From Chlamydiales bacterium (GTDB taxonomy: Bacteria > Chlamydiota > Chlamydiia > Chlamydiales > JACKPQ01), in the NCBI GenBank assembly GCA_024233455.1, contig JACKPP010000001.1:62001-126000 (forward strand): a DNA stretch of 64,000 nucleotides. The letters run 5' to 3'. Each line of letters begins with the position of its first letter. The stretch's first letter is position 1. This document shows, piece by piece, positions 33,583-42,440 of the stretch. Position numbers and translations under genes: made by a program. Below the pieces are notes generated by a model. The model did no database searches, was not told the origin of the DNA, and was given only the letters and a program-made list of their open reading frames with translations.

Positions 33583-35002
33583 TTTCTAACATGTTAATGA
33601 GTAGACGTACCCCAACGCCCGTTGCTTTTGTTGGATGGTAGGAGGTTTTCTTATCGGGAAAGGCCGTTCCTGCTATATCGACATGGGCCCACGGAGTGTT
33701 TCCCACGAATTCTTGCAAGAAAATTGCCGCTGTAATCGATCCTGCTTGGCGTTTGGCGCAGTTTTTGATATCGGCAATATCGGACTTTAATAACTCTTTG
33801 TATTCGGTGTCTAGGGGAAAACGCCATACTTTTTCACCGCTGCGATCTCCTGCTTCTTCCAAGGCTTTAGCTAATTTATCATTATTGGAAAAAAGTCCTG
33901 AGCGCTCTTCACCAAGAGCAATCACAATAGCGCCGGTAAGTGTTGCAAAATCTACAATACGCGTCGGTTTTAATTTTTTCACAGCATATGCCAATGCATC
34001 AGCCAAAATAAGGCGTCCTTCAGCGTCAGTGTTAAAAATTTCGACGGTCGTCCCCTGATAGCTGGTGTAAACATCCCCTGGTTTATAACTGAGAGCATCG
34101 ATGCAGTTTTCAGTTGTAGGCACAACCGCTGTCAAATTTACTTTGAGCCCTAAAAGGGCTGCGGCTTTAATTGCTCCAAGCGCAGCGGCAGATCCGCCCA
34201 TATCGGTTTTCATCTCTTCCATTGAGCCTGTTGGCTTCAAATTCAGACCACCCGTGTCATAAGTGACACCTTTGCCCACAACTACGGTATGTTCTTTATT
34301 TTGGGGAGCACCTTCGTAGCGCACAATCAAAATGTGTGGATCGCGCTTAGATCCGCGATTAACAGCTAGCAACAGACCCATCTTTTCTTTCTCAATGGCC
34401 TTCTTATCTAAAACTTGAGTTTTCACCTTAGGCAACTTTGAAAGCTCCTGGGCGATTTTAGCTAAATATTGAGGTGTGACATCATCGGCGTTCCCGTTAA
34501 CCAGGTCTCTTGCAAAGCAGACAGCTTCGGCTAATTTAGCAGCGCGCACAGCATCTTCTAATTCAGCTTTAGTCGCATCTAAAAGCACGATCTTTTGAAT
34601 AAGCACTTCTTCTTTTTTCGATTTGAGATTTTCAAAAGCGTAATTATTGAGGGCAAATCCTTCAGCAAGGGCAAAAACACTACCACCTTCGGGAAGAACA
34701 ACATTGACTGACTTAAGCTTCAATTTACGAATCCATGCACTAGCACTACCGTAGGCTTTACGCACTACTTCAGGTGTGCATTCACTCTTTTTACCCAAAC
34801 CGACGAGTAAAAGGCGTTTTTCCTTTTTGCCATCGTATAAAAGCGTTGTTTCAGAGGCTGCTCCCTTGAAGTCGTCTAATCCAGGCTTAGCCAAATCGGC
34901 TATATCCTTGGAAGCGGCAACGGCTTTATTCTTATCCTGCCAAAATGGCAATACCAGAACATCCGCTAAAGATCTTTTATTGAAAGAGGAGTTTGTAAAC
35001 AT
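33575..35002 (-). CDS. pepA: Leucyl aminopeptidase PepA (M17)
   Basis: 475 residues. Cytosolic two-metal aminopeptidase that releases N-terminal residues from peptides. The metal and catalytic motifs are intact: VVVGKGVTYDTGGLNLKP, then MEEMKTDMGGSAA and NTDAEGRLILADAL, followed by PTRIVDFATLTGA. The C-terminal WAHVDIAGTAF is also typical. The ATG at 35002 follows the ssb stop by five bases. The ssb-pepA pair is conserved in chlamydiae. Confidence 0.95.
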   Translation of the reverse strand: MFTNSSFNKRSLADVLVLPFWQDKNKAVAASKDIADLAKPGLDDFKGAASETTLLYDGKKEKRLLLVGLGKKSECTPEVVRKAYGSASAWIRKLKLKSVNVVLPEGGSVFALAEGFALNNYAFENLKSKKEEVLIQKIVLLDATKAELEDAVRAAKLAEAVCFARDLVNGNADDVTPQYLAKIAQELSKLPKVKTQVLDKKAIEKEKMGLLLAVNRGSKRDPHILIVRYEGAPQNKEHTVVVGKGVTYDTGGLNLKPTGSMEEMKTDMGGSAAALGAIKAAALLGLKVNLTAVVPTTENCIDALSYKPGDVYTSYQGTTVEIFNTDAEGRLILADALAYAVKKLKPTRIVDFATLTGAIVIALGEERSGLFSNNDKLAKALEEAGDRSGEKVWRFPLDTEYKELLKSDIADIKNCAKRQAGSITAAIFLQEFVGNTPWAHVDIAGTAFPDKKTSYHPTKATGVGVRLLINMLENA

Positions 35003-35006
35003 CTAT

Positions 35007-35459
35007 TTAAAATGGAATCTCATCATCTGAAAAGTTTTGAGGTTCTGGTGCCGACCCATAAGTTGGGGCAGCTGCAGCTTGCGCGTATGCATTCGACGCT
35101 GGCGTCTCCTGTTGCATGCCTTGAGACGATCCGCCCTCACTTTGGCTCTTTCCAAATGGAGGAAACGACAATTGATGAACAGTCAGGTCTAACGAAACTT
35201 GAGGGCTACCGTTTCGATCGTTGTAGACTTGTGGCTTTTGCATTTCCCCAAAAGCAATAATAGCGCTGCCTTTTTTCAGGTAGTTCATCATCTTCTCAAA
35301 TTTATCGTCCCAGATTGTCAGGCGCCACCAGATGGTTTCTTCTTGTCCACCGCGACGTGAATTACATGCCACGCGCAAGGTTGTGACTTTTTTTCCATCT
35401 TTTGTAAAACGCACCTCTGGGTCAGCTCCCAAATGTCCCGCTACCATAGTATGATTCAT
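35007..35459 (-). CDS. ssb: Single-stranded DNA-binding protein
   Basis: 150 residues from the ATG at 35459, chosen because GAGAGGTTTT precedes it and the OB fold begins directly (TMVAGHLGADPEVRFTKDGK). Binds single-stranded DNA in replication, repair and recombination. Further core motifs are TLRVACNSRRGGQEETIWW and QPQVYNDRNG-like (KPQVYNDRNG). A flexible Gln/Ala/Ser tail ends in the acidic tip FSDDEIPF, which recruits partner proteins. Upstream residues of the longer frame are unrelated to the family. First gene of the ssb-pepA-rlu-GT9 run. Confidence 0.95.
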   Translation of the reverse strand: MNHTMVAGHLGADPEVRFTKDGKKVTTLRVACNSRRGGQEETIWWRLTIWDDKFEKMMNYLKKGSAIIAFGEMQKPQVYNDRNGSPQVSLDLTVHQLSFPPFGKSQSEGGSSQGMQQETPASNAYAQAAAAPTYGSAPEPQNFSDDEIPF

Positions 35460-35642
35460 AAAACCTCTCACATAGTTTTCCAAAGTATGCGTTATAGCTC
35501 CGTACTTCGCAAGTATTTTCTTCACACATCTCGGTTAAAAAATACACTTTTCCCCTTCTTCTCTTTTGCGCAATTCATAAATAATGTGACAAAAAAATAT
35601 TTATTTTTTAAATATGAAATTACAACAACAAATAAAATCCTT

Positions 35643-37217
35643 ATGCTAAAACAAAATTTATTTATCGATGATAGAGATGAAGTACACGATCCATTTTGCG
35701 ATGTCCATCTTTTTCTATCGGGTAAAATTACCAAATTTCTGCAAAACGTCAACGAAGAAACCACTTGGTCTCCCCGTATCCAAAACGAGCTTTTGCGTTT
35801 TTTGCACACTGAATTTAAAGAAAATTTCCCCTCGTATAGATTAGCAGGACCTTGTTTGAAGAAAATTTTTGAGAAGGTCACCTATTTTAGAAGCTGGCTG
35901 GCTAGACATGCCAATCTAGTGCTCCCAAGTGGTGCTATCAACACCGACGCTCTCATTCGTTTCCATCTAAAGCGCCCCAGAACCAATACCAAAGAGCACC
36001 CCTACATGTGTGCAAGTCGCATCGCTTATAAAATCTCTGAATGCATCGCCACTTGCGAAGGAAGGCGCCCGCCGATAGACAGCCTAACCCGCCGAGTGTG
36101 GGCAGCGTATAAAAACACGCTTCAAGGACATTTTAAAACCTGTTTTGATGAAATCGACGCTCTTGATCGCTTTATTGTCAAAACCCAGGCAAACCTACTT
36201 GCAGACAATCCCCTGCTAAGTGAAAGCAAACTCAAATCCTTAATTTCTGAGCACTTTGAGCTTTTTGCCCAAACACCGGCCGAATTTTTTAGTGACAACG
36301 TCACCCTTATTGCCTCCTTTTTGCTCGCTAAATCGCAAGAGTTTTTTCAAGCACATACAGATTGCGAAAACAAAGCACTAAAAAAATTTGTGCGCTGTCA
36401 GATTGAACTTTCCAAAGGCAAAAACCAAGTTTGTGAAATTGGAAGACGCTTACTTGCACTTTATCCCCTAGCCACCAAACTTCCCTACCCTATTTCCGAA
36501 GAAAAACTACGCTCTGCAATCGCCTATATCTACGCGCTCAGTTGTGGGCGTGTTTTGCCCACGTGCCCTATCCTCAGCCCATCCATCTACGCGCTCTTAA
36601 ACGCGCAAGTCATCGCTCTTATCGGCAGAGATGTCATGCCAACCCAGGCCGATGTCACCGATCATTTATTGAAGCTATTTGATGCAGCCAAATGCCTACC
36701 CAAGCTCGCACCTTTTGAACTTGAGAGCACACTATGGATAGAACTCATAGCTCAAACTCGGGTAGAGCTGAACCACCCACTTAGCAAAAATATCGAAGAT
36801 GCCTTATCGGAAATCCTTATGCACCACCCTGAGCTGAATTTTGAAACTACCGTCAGAAAAGCTGTACAATCCTTGCAACAAACAAAACAAACCATCGATG
36901 CATTTGCAAGCAAAAAACAAGATCTTGACGGTCGAATCAGGGCCTGGACAGTTCAAGGCGATATGGTGCATCGATGGGTGAAATTCACCCCTCTTCCACA
37001 ACCCATCTGCTTAGAAAAATTGAATTCCTATGCCCGAAAACATCAAACAATCGCGGAAAAATGCGCCTGGTACAAATGTGAAAAACACACCCCTTTTGAG
37101 CAGCTGAAAAATTGGCACACTAAACGCCTAACAGAACTTTATCCCGGACTTCCTAAGCGAGAAATACATCAGAAGGTACGAGCAACACTGCGACGCTGCG
37201 CGCCTCTTTGCCCATAA
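35643..37217 (+). CDS. Hypothetical soluble protein, 524 residues
   Basis: I take the ATG at 35643 (MLKQNLFIDDRDEVHD) because the longer frame runs back through AT-rich promoter-like sequence and into ssb; no good ribosome site precedes either start. The product is soluble, helical and rich in Cys, Leu and Lys, with no signal peptide, membrane helix or motif I recognise. The C-terminus is basic (KVRATLRRCAPLCP). Its last 49 bases overlap the 3' end of lgt on the opposite strand. Probably a lineage-specific chlamydial protein. Confidence 0.7.
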   Translation: MLKQNLFIDDRDEVHDPFCDVHLFLSGKITKFLQNVNEETTWSPRIQNELLRFLHTEFKENFPSYRLAGPCLKKIFEKVTYFRSWLARHANLVLPSGAINTDALIRFHLKRPRTNTKEHPYMCASRIAYKISECIATCEGRRPPIDSLTRRVWAAYKNTLQGHFKTCFDEIDALDRFIVKTQANLLADNPLLSESKLKSLISEHFELFAQTPAEFFSDNVTLIASFLLAKSQEFFQAHTDCENKALKKFVRCQIELSKGKNQVCEIGRRLLALYPLATKLPYPISEEKLRSAIAYIYALSCGRVLPTCPILSPSIYALLNAQVIALIGRDVMPTQADVTDHLLKLFDAAKCLPKLAPFELESTLWIELIAQTRVELNHPLSKNIEDALSEILMHHPELNFETTVRKAVQSLQQTKQTIDAFASKKQDLDGRIRAWTVQGDMVHRWVKFTPLPQPICLEKLNSYARKHQTIAEKCAWYKCEKHTPFEQLKNWHTKRLTELYPGLPKREIHQKVRATLRRCAPLCP

Positions 37218-38188
37218 ACAAGCCAAATAACCCCAAGTAAAATCAGAGGCAAACTCAGCCACTGTCCCATGTTCAACAGCGCATCCGATCCCACCAAGAC
37301 GCTTTGTTTTTCTTTCAAAAATTCAATGAAAAAGCGAAATGTAAACGCTAGCGTAAAGAACCAAGCACCTCTTTTCTTAACACCTAGCAAAATCAAGCCA
37401 ATTGCCAAATAGGCCAAAGCCTCATAGATTTGAACTGGATGACGAGGAGCTGGCATAGAACCATCTGCCGGGTGGCCAAACACCACTGCCCAGGGCAAAT
37501 TGGTTAGCGTGCCTAGAATTTCTTGATTGATGAAGTTACCAATACGGATAAAAAACGCCGCAAAACAAGCTGGCAAGACCAGCCAATCGACCAGTTGCAA
37601 AAATCGCACCCTGGACCTCTTAGCAAATACGGCAAGACTAATAAAAATTCCCGCAATACCACCGTGACTGGCCAATCCTCCTTCCCAAACTCTAAAAACA
37701 AGCAATGGATCTTTTACCAAGTCACTCAGCGGCTCATAAAAAAGCAAATGCCCTAGCCTTGCCCCTAAAACAGCCCCAATAATGACATGAATGGAAAGAC
37801 GTTCGCAAAAGATCTTAGCTTTGGCTTTATTAGAGCGAATAAAGCCCAAGCGTTCCAGTGCAGGCCGATCTAAAAGAGGCAACAAAATCTTTTTCCACCT
37901 TGGATCGATCTCCTGCCCTCTGCTCCAATTGCGCATGCGCCTTTGCATGACTGGATCTAGAGCTTGCCAAAGATCTGGTATGCGGCCATTTTGGAGATGA
38001 GAAATAATTCCTTCCCAGTTTGTCACATCCTCAGAACACACTGCATTTGACAATGTTTTTTTATAAATCCAAAACAGAATTTGATAGCCTAACCAAAAGC
38101 CAAAGGCAAATAAAACCCCGTACCACACGAGCGGACGCTCAATAACAGGTAAGGTAAGAATTTCTTTAGGTGGATCCCAACTTAACAT
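37169..38188 (-). CDS. lgt: Prolipoprotein diacylglyceryl transferase
   Basis: 339 residues from the ATG at 38188 (MLSWDPPKEI). Inner-membrane enzyme moving diacylglycerol from phosphatidylglycerol onto the lipobox Cys of prolipoproteins. Family motifs are PLVWYGVLFAFGFWLGY in TM1-2, GARLGHLLFYEP, GLASHGGIAGI, and the signature RIGNFINQEILGT. About 85 soluble residues (around 45-130) are inserted between the first helices and the core, making it longer than the 260-290 typical; the insert is probably cytoplasmic or periplasmic loop sequence. Convergent 49-base overlap with the hypothetical gene on the plus strand. Confidence 0.93.
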   Translation of the reverse strand: MLSWDPPKEILTLPVIERPLVWYGVLFAFGFWLGYQILFWIYKKTLSNAVCSEDVTNWEGIISHLQNGRIPDLWQALDPVMQRRMRNWSRGQEIDPRWKKILLPLLDRPALERLGFIRSNKAKAKIFCERLSIHVIIGAVLGARLGHLLFYEPLSDLVKDPLLVFRVWEGGLASHGGIAGIFISLAVFAKRSRVRFLQLVDWLVLPACFAAFFIRIGNFINQEILGTLTNLPWAVVFGHPADGSMPAPRHPVQIYEALAYLAIGLILLGVKKRGAWFFTLAFTFRFFIEFLKEKQSVLVGSDALLNMGQWLSLPLILLGVIWLVYGQRGAQRRSVARTF

Positions 38189-38251
38189 ATTAGCAGCATA
38201 GCATAAAAAAGCGTTGTAGTAAATCGATCTAGTTACTAGAATGCTGTTCAT

Positions 38252-38461
38252 ATGGAAAACCCAGCAATACAAACGATCAAGAAAGTTAACACAAGCATGT
38301 TTGGGCATCAGCCTTTTCTGGACGTAGGGAGTCTAAAGCCGTTGATGATAAGAGTGGCTAGTTTCAGTAGAAACTACTGGCCGCATATCATCGCAGCGAC
38401 GCTATGCACAGCTGTTTTGGCAGGTTTTGTGTTCACCTATCTTGATAAGAAAGACGCTTAG
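38252..38461 (+). CDS. Small single-pass membrane protein upstream of rlmH
   Basis: 69 residues with one C-terminal hydrophobic helix (HIIAATLCTAVLAGFVFTYL) followed by DKKDA. It lies divergent from lgt (63 bases between starts). Its stop overlaps the GTG of rlmH by one base, which suggests coupling and supports the ORF. Family unknown. Confidence 0.55.
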   Translation: MENPAIQTIKKVNTSMFGHQPFLDVGSLKPLMIRVASFSRNYWPHIIAATLCTAVLAGFVFTYLDKKDA

Positions 38462-38853
38462 TGCCTAAATTGGCCATCTACACCGTGGGGAAGGCTAAGG
38501 AAGCTTGGCTTCAAGGTGCGTTGTCCGAGTATGAAAAACGGCTGCCGTTTTCCATAGATTGGCACCTTGCCAAATCCGATGCCCTGTTGCACGCCCCCCC
38601 CGCCTATGTAGCCTTGGACCCATCAGGCCAAACCTTTACCAGCGAAAGCTTTGCTGCCTGGTTCTACGCAACATCGCCTCGAGCTTTTGTCATTGGTGGT
38701 CCCGAAGGCCTCACTCCACAAGCTAAGCAACAAGCATCCTCGCTCATCAGCCTCTCACCTCTCACCTTCACACACCAAATGACGCGCCTCATCCTGCTCG
38801 AGCAAATCTACCGCGCCACCCAGATCCACAAGGGCACCCAATACCACAAGTAA
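38461..38853 (+). CDS. rlmH: 23S rRNA pseudouridine-1915 N3-methyltransferase RlmH
   Basis: 130 residues. SPOUT methyltransferase acting on the m3-pseudouridine site of 23S rRNA helix 69. Motifs are KLAIYTVGKAK at the start, LDPSGQTFTSESFAAWF, the knot FVIGGPEGLTP, and the C-terminal LILLEQIYRATQIHKGTQYHK, which supplies substrate-binding residues. The usual length is about 155; the 25 missing residues are in the N-terminal half between strand 1 and LDPSGQ, not in the knot. Start is GTG, one-base overlap with the upstream ORF. Confidence 0.92.
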   Translation: MPKLAIYTVGKAKEAWLQGALSEYEKRLPFSIDWHLAKSDALLHAPPAYVALDPSGQTFTSESFAAWFYATSPRAFVIGGPEGLTPQAKQQASSLISLSPLTFTHQMTRLILLEQIYRATQIHKGTQYHK

Positions 38854-38918
38854 CTCCGCTCAAAATATGCACAAATGCACTCTAGGATAGGAGATCTAGA
38901 TTTTGGATGGAATTGTGG

Positions 38919-38952
38919 TTTCCAGCATTCTGGTAGACGGGGTTGCTGGAAA
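38919..38952. other. 9-bp inverted repeat between rlmH and the next gene
   Basis: TTTCCAGCA pairs with TGCTGGAAA across a 16-base loop, in the 132-bp gap between the convergent rlmH and membrane-protein genes. There is no T run on either side, so a terminator function is only possible. Confidence 0.35.
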
Positions 38953-38985
38953 TTTACAATGCGCTAAAGGATAATCTCGCCCTGG

Positions 38986-39462
38986 TTACTGACGTTCTCT
39001 TTTTAACATCAGTCCCAACCTGAAGTAAATAAGCGATCCATTAATGAGGGCACATCCTATTGCCGTATCTACAAGTCCACGCACATCACCGCCAATAGGT
39101 AAAAAACGCAACGTCATCCCCAAAGCCATCATTGATAGGATAAGGATAAGATATCCATTGGTGTAGATATGGCGTAATTTAATAGGTGTGGGCTGCAGTA
39201 CAATGCCACGCACCACTCGGCGCACGGTTTTAATCAGAATATACCGCCCCTTAAAAAATCCAATGGTGAGTCCTGCAGCGATGACCATAATAATGCCATT
39301 TTGAACACTACCCAGAATCCCAGATAACCAAGTGATTAGAGGAGGCATGTCTAGCACGCAGGTGATAGAGTAATAAAGTCCCTTATAGAGCAGATAGCTA
39401 CCCATCACCAGCCAGGTGATCCCCGAAATGTAAATTGCTTTTATATGCGACATAAGCTCCAT
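38986..39462 (-). CDS. Conserved integral membrane protein, unknown function
   Basis: 158 residues from the ATG at 39462, preceded by CAAGGAGACTC. Four hydrophobic segments: ITWLVMGSYLLYKGL, NGIIMVIAAGLTIGF, ILILSMMALGMTLRF and AIGCALINGSLIYF. The pattern GxFKGRYILxKxVRRxV between TM2 and TM3 is familiar from a widespread uncharacterised membrane family, but I know no function. It diverges from the PIN/TRAM gene across 70 bases. Confidence 0.75.
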   Translation of the reverse strand: MELMSHIKAIYISGITWLVMGSYLLYKGLYYSITCVLDMPPLITWLSGILGSVQNGIIMVIAAGLTIGFFKGRYILIKTVRRVVRGIVLQPTPIKLRHIYTNGYLILILSMMALGMTLRFLPIGGDVRGLVDTAIGCALINGSLIYFRLGLMLKRERQ

Positions 39463-39532
39463 GATAGAGTCTCCTTGGACAAAAAACAAGATTTATTTTA
39501 CAGTTAGCAGCAAGTAATAGAAGGTAATAAAA

Positions 39533-40570
39533 ATGAATAGATCTGTAATTTTTACGCGTATATTTTTTGCTTTTTTGTGTGTGCTGTTCGTCACGATTTA
39601 TGCCATCTCCCTGCCTGAGATTGCCACTGGACTCGGCATAGCAGTGGGTGTGATTGGAGGCCTTGCATTTATGGGAGCGCTGCTTGGCTTTGACACCATT
39701 TTTAGAAGGTTTAATTTACGTTCGTTCAATATCGCGATTGTTGGCCTTTTCATCGGCTACTTGATGGGACAGGCGCTTGTACTCGTCTTCGATGCGATTT
39801 TAGACTTTACCCGTATAACGGACACATTTGGTCCACAAACGATCGAAATCATTAAAATTGCTTTGTTTATTTTTGGTTTGTATTTAGGCACGCTGATGAC
39901 GCTTAAATCATCTGACGAAATTTATGTCAGTATTCCCTTTATTAAGTTTGCCCCAACCAGCCAACAAAAAAAAGAACTCTTGGTAGATGCTTCGGTTCTT
40001 GGTGACGAGCGGATTATCGATTTTTGTGCCACCGGTCTATTGGACCATCACCTGATTATCCCTAGATTTGTGATCAAAAACCTCTATGAAGAAGCTGAGG
40101 TAGGCGATGAAATAGAAAAAATTCGCGCTAAGAAAGCTCTTGAAGTTGTCAAAAAACTCGAAGATATGGAAAACCTAAGCATCCGTTATAACGACACCGA
40201 CTTTCCAGAATCGCAAGAGCCTGTTGGAAAACTTGTGCGATTAGCTCGCCTTCTCGATGCCAATGTGCTCACCTCAGATATTTCCAGAATCCAAGTTGCC
40301 ACTGTTGAAGGCATCCAATTCATCAATATGCACGCGCTTTCTAACGCGCTAAAACCGCTGATGCAAGCTGGCGAACATATGGAAATCAAAATCCAGCGCC
40401 CAGGTAAAGAGCCTAACCAGGGTGTCGGTTATTTAGAAGATGGCACCATGGTCGTAGTCAATGGCGGTGGTGACTTCATCGGAGAGGTCGTCGAGGTGCA
40501 AGTGCTATCTGTCAAACATACGGCATCTGGACGCATGATTTTCTGTAATTCGATGGAAGAGCTGGAATGA
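39533..40570 (+). CDS. Membrane-anchored PIN/TRAM domain protein (YacL-like)
   Basis: 345 residues. Four N-terminal membrane helices (1-135, for example IGVIGGLAFMGALLGF-like segments and ALFIFGLYLGTLMTL) lead into a PIN nuclease-like domain (LLVDASVLGDERIIDFCATG, FVIKNLYEEAE, ANVLTSDISRIQVA) and a C-terminal TRAM RNA-binding domain (GVGYLEDGTMVVVNGG, VEVQVLSVKHTASGRMIF). The acidic residues of PIN (VDAS, TSDIS) are present. The architecture is that of YacL/YaaC-type proteins, thought to be membrane RNases. Its stop overlaps the acpS start as ATGA. Confidence 0.88.
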   Translation: MNRSVIFTRIFFAFLCVLFVTIYAISLPEIATGLGIAVGVIGGLAFMGALLGFDTIFRRFNLRSFNIAIVGLFIGYLMGQALVLVFDAILDFTRITDTFGPQTIEIIKIALFIFGLYLGTLMTLKSSDEIYVSIPFIKFAPTSQQKKELLVDASVLGDERIIDFCATGLLDHHLIIPRFVIKNLYEEAEVGDEIEKIRAKKALEVVKKLEDMENLSIRYNDTDFPESQEPVGKLVRLARLLDANVLTSDISRIQVATVEGIQFINMHALSNALKPLMQAGEHMEIKIQRPGKEPNQGVGYLEDGTMVVVNGGGDFIGEVVEVQVLSVKHTASGRMIFCNSMEELE

Positions 40571-40908
40571 TTGGCACCGACATCATTGAGATCGAGCGCA
40601 TACGTCAATCGATTGAAAAACACGGACAGCATTTTCTCGACCGTCTTTTTACCGCCAAAGAACAAGCTGATTGTAAATCCCATAAAAATCCTGAAATTCG
40701 TTTTGCCGGCCGATTTGCCGCCAAAGAAGCTATCGCCAAAGCTCTTGGCACCGGCATTGGAAAAGAGCTGTCTTGGCTAGATATTGAAATCATCAACGAT
40801 GCAGCTGGACGCCCTCAAGCTACTCTTACCAATAAAAAAACTGTGCATATTTCCATAAGCCATTGCAAATCTTACGCCACAGCAGTTGCAATGCTAATCC
40901 CAATTTAG
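40567..40908 (+). CDS. acpS: Holo-[acyl-carrier-protein] synthase AcpS
   Basis: 113 residues. Transfers 4'-phosphopantetheine from CoA to the Ser of acyl carrier protein, so it activates the acpP product at 51750. Metal-binding motif IGTDIIEIERI at the start (Asp) and FAGRFAAKEAIAKALGTGIG (Glu, Lys) are intact, followed by HISISHCKSYATAVAML. Coupled to the PIN/TRAM gene by an ATGA overlap. Confidence 0.95.
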   Translation: MIGTDIIEIERIRQSIEKHGQHFLDRLFTAKEQADCKSHKNPEIRFAGRFAAKEAIAKALGTGIGKELSWLDIEIINDAAGRPQATLTNKKTVHISISHCKSYATAVAMLIPI

Positions 40909-40940
40909 TAAGATCTATCTCTTTTTAAGAGGAGTTAAAG

Positions 40941-42410
40941 ATGAAACTATTGGGATTTTGCCTTCTTGTCTCTATGGCATTTGCTGCCGAAAAAGATGCG
41001 TTATCTTTGAGTACCACACATGGCACCTGCCAAATCGATCAAAAAGATATCGCCTATACTGCACAGGCTGGAACGTATCTGATAAAAGATAACAAAGGCG
41101 ATCCTCAAGCAGAAATATTCTTTGTCGCCTACACTAAAGACGGCGAAGATCCAAGCCAAAGACCAGTCACTTTTTGCTTTAATGGTGGTCCGGGATCGTC
41201 TTCGATTTGGCTGCATATGGGAGCATTAGGGCCCCGTAAAATCACAGTGAATGACCTCAAACCACAAGACTCTTTTTATGATTACCAAAATAATCCTCAC
41301 TCTATTCTAGATCTAACAGACTTAATTTTTATCGACCCAGTATCAACAGGATATAGCCGGGCTGCCAAAGATGTGAGTCCTAAGCAATTTCATGGGATAG
41401 ATGAAGACATTCAATCAGTTGGAGAATTCATTCGCCTGTATGTGTCCCGTAATGGACGGTGGAGTTCTCCAAAATATCTAGCAGGTGAAAGCTACGGCAC
41501 TACCCGTGCAGCAGGACTTGTCGACTATCTCCAAGATCGATTTAGCATGAGTTATACCGGCTTGATTTTAATATCGCCGGCATTAAATTTCCGCACACTA
41601 ATGAGAGAAGATGATGGCAATGATTTACCTTTTCAAACTTACCTGCCCACCTATAGCGCGCTGGCTTGGTACCACCAAAAGCTACCCCCTAACTGGCAAG
41701 AAAAAACATTACCTGAAGTGATTGCAGCATCTAAAGACTTTGCCCAAGGGATCTATAACGATGCTTTAATGAGAGGCCATACGCTTACTGATGGCGCGCG
41801 CAGAGCTGTAGTGCAAAAGCTATCCGATCTTACCAGCCTAAACGCAGATATTATCGAAAAACACAATTTACGCATTCAACCAACAGTCTTTTATAAAAAA
41901 CTTTTAGGCCACTCCAACCGACGTATTGGGCGCATGGATGGACGCGTGGTCGGTGTTCCAGTAAAATCTTCCAGAAATCGTGACATCGATCCAAGCTTAG
42001 ACGCTGTAGGTCGAGTTTTTAATGCTGGCTTTAACGATTACGTCCGCAACGAGCTGAAATGGGAAAAAGATGAGCGTTATGGTGTACTGGAGAACGTTTT
42101 CCCCTGGAATTTTCAACGTGGTGCATTATTTGGATATCCAGCTACCGATAAAGATCTAACAAGGGCCATCACCAGTAACCCACAGTTGCAGGTTTTAGTA
42201 GCTTGCGGTTACTACGATTTGGCCACGCCCTTTTTCTCCACTGAGTACACCCTGAACCACCTGGAACTAGACCCATCTTTACTTGATCATTTCAAGATGA
42301 CTTACTATCCAGCTGGACATATGATGTTCCTTCACCCTCCTAGTCTAAAAAAACTAAAGCGTAATATCAAGGAGTTTATGTTGTCTAAAAATGATGTGAA
42401 CCACCCTTGA
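40941..42410 (+). CDS. Secreted S10-family serine carboxypeptidase
   Basis: 489 residues with a signal peptide (LLGFCLLVSMAFA then A-E-K). Family motifs are complete: the oxyanion segment FCFNGGPGSSSIW, the nucleophile in LAGESYGTTRAAG, the Asp in VACGYYDLATPF and the His in YYPAGHMMFLH. S10 peptidases remove C-terminal residues at acidic pH and are typical of vacuoles and lysosomes, with scattered bacterial members. In this organism it would act in the periplasm or outside the cell, possibly in the host vacuole; that is inference. GAGGAG lies nine bases before the ATG. Confidence 0.9.
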   Translation: MKLLGFCLLVSMAFAAEKDALSLSTTHGTCQIDQKDIAYTAQAGTYLIKDNKGDPQAEIFFVAYTKDGEDPSQRPVTFCFNGGPGSSSIWLHMGALGPRKITVNDLKPQDSFYDYQNNPHSILDLTDLIFIDPVSTGYSRAAKDVSPKQFHGIDEDIQSVGEFIRLYVSRNGRWSSPKYLAGESYGTTRAAGLVDYLQDRFSMSYTGLILISPALNFRTLMREDDGNDLPFQTYLPTYSALAWYHQKLPPNWQEKTLPEVIAASKDFAQGIYNDALMRGHTLTDGARRAVVQKLSDLTSLNADIIEKHNLRIQPTVFYKKLLGHSNRRIGRMDGRVVGVPVKSSRNRDIDPSLDAVGRVFNAGFNDYVRNELKWEKDERYGVLENVFPWNFQRGALFGYPATDKDLTRAITSNPQLQVLVACGYYDLATPFFSTEYTLNHLELDPSLLDHFKMTYYPAGHMMFLHPPSLKKLKRNIKEFMLSKNDVNHP

Positions 42411-42440
42411 CACCTGATTAAGGTCCTGTCAGACAAACGG

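Noticed and set aside
35433..35642. N-terminal extension of the 524-residue hypothetical protein into ssb
   Set aside because: It would overlap ssb on the opposite strand and run through AT-rich promoter-like sequence; the ATG at 35643 is more reasonable.
38854..38985. Possible tRNA or small RNA in the gap after rlmH
   Set aside because: One inverted repeat is present, but no cloverleaf, T-loop sequence or T run could be found.
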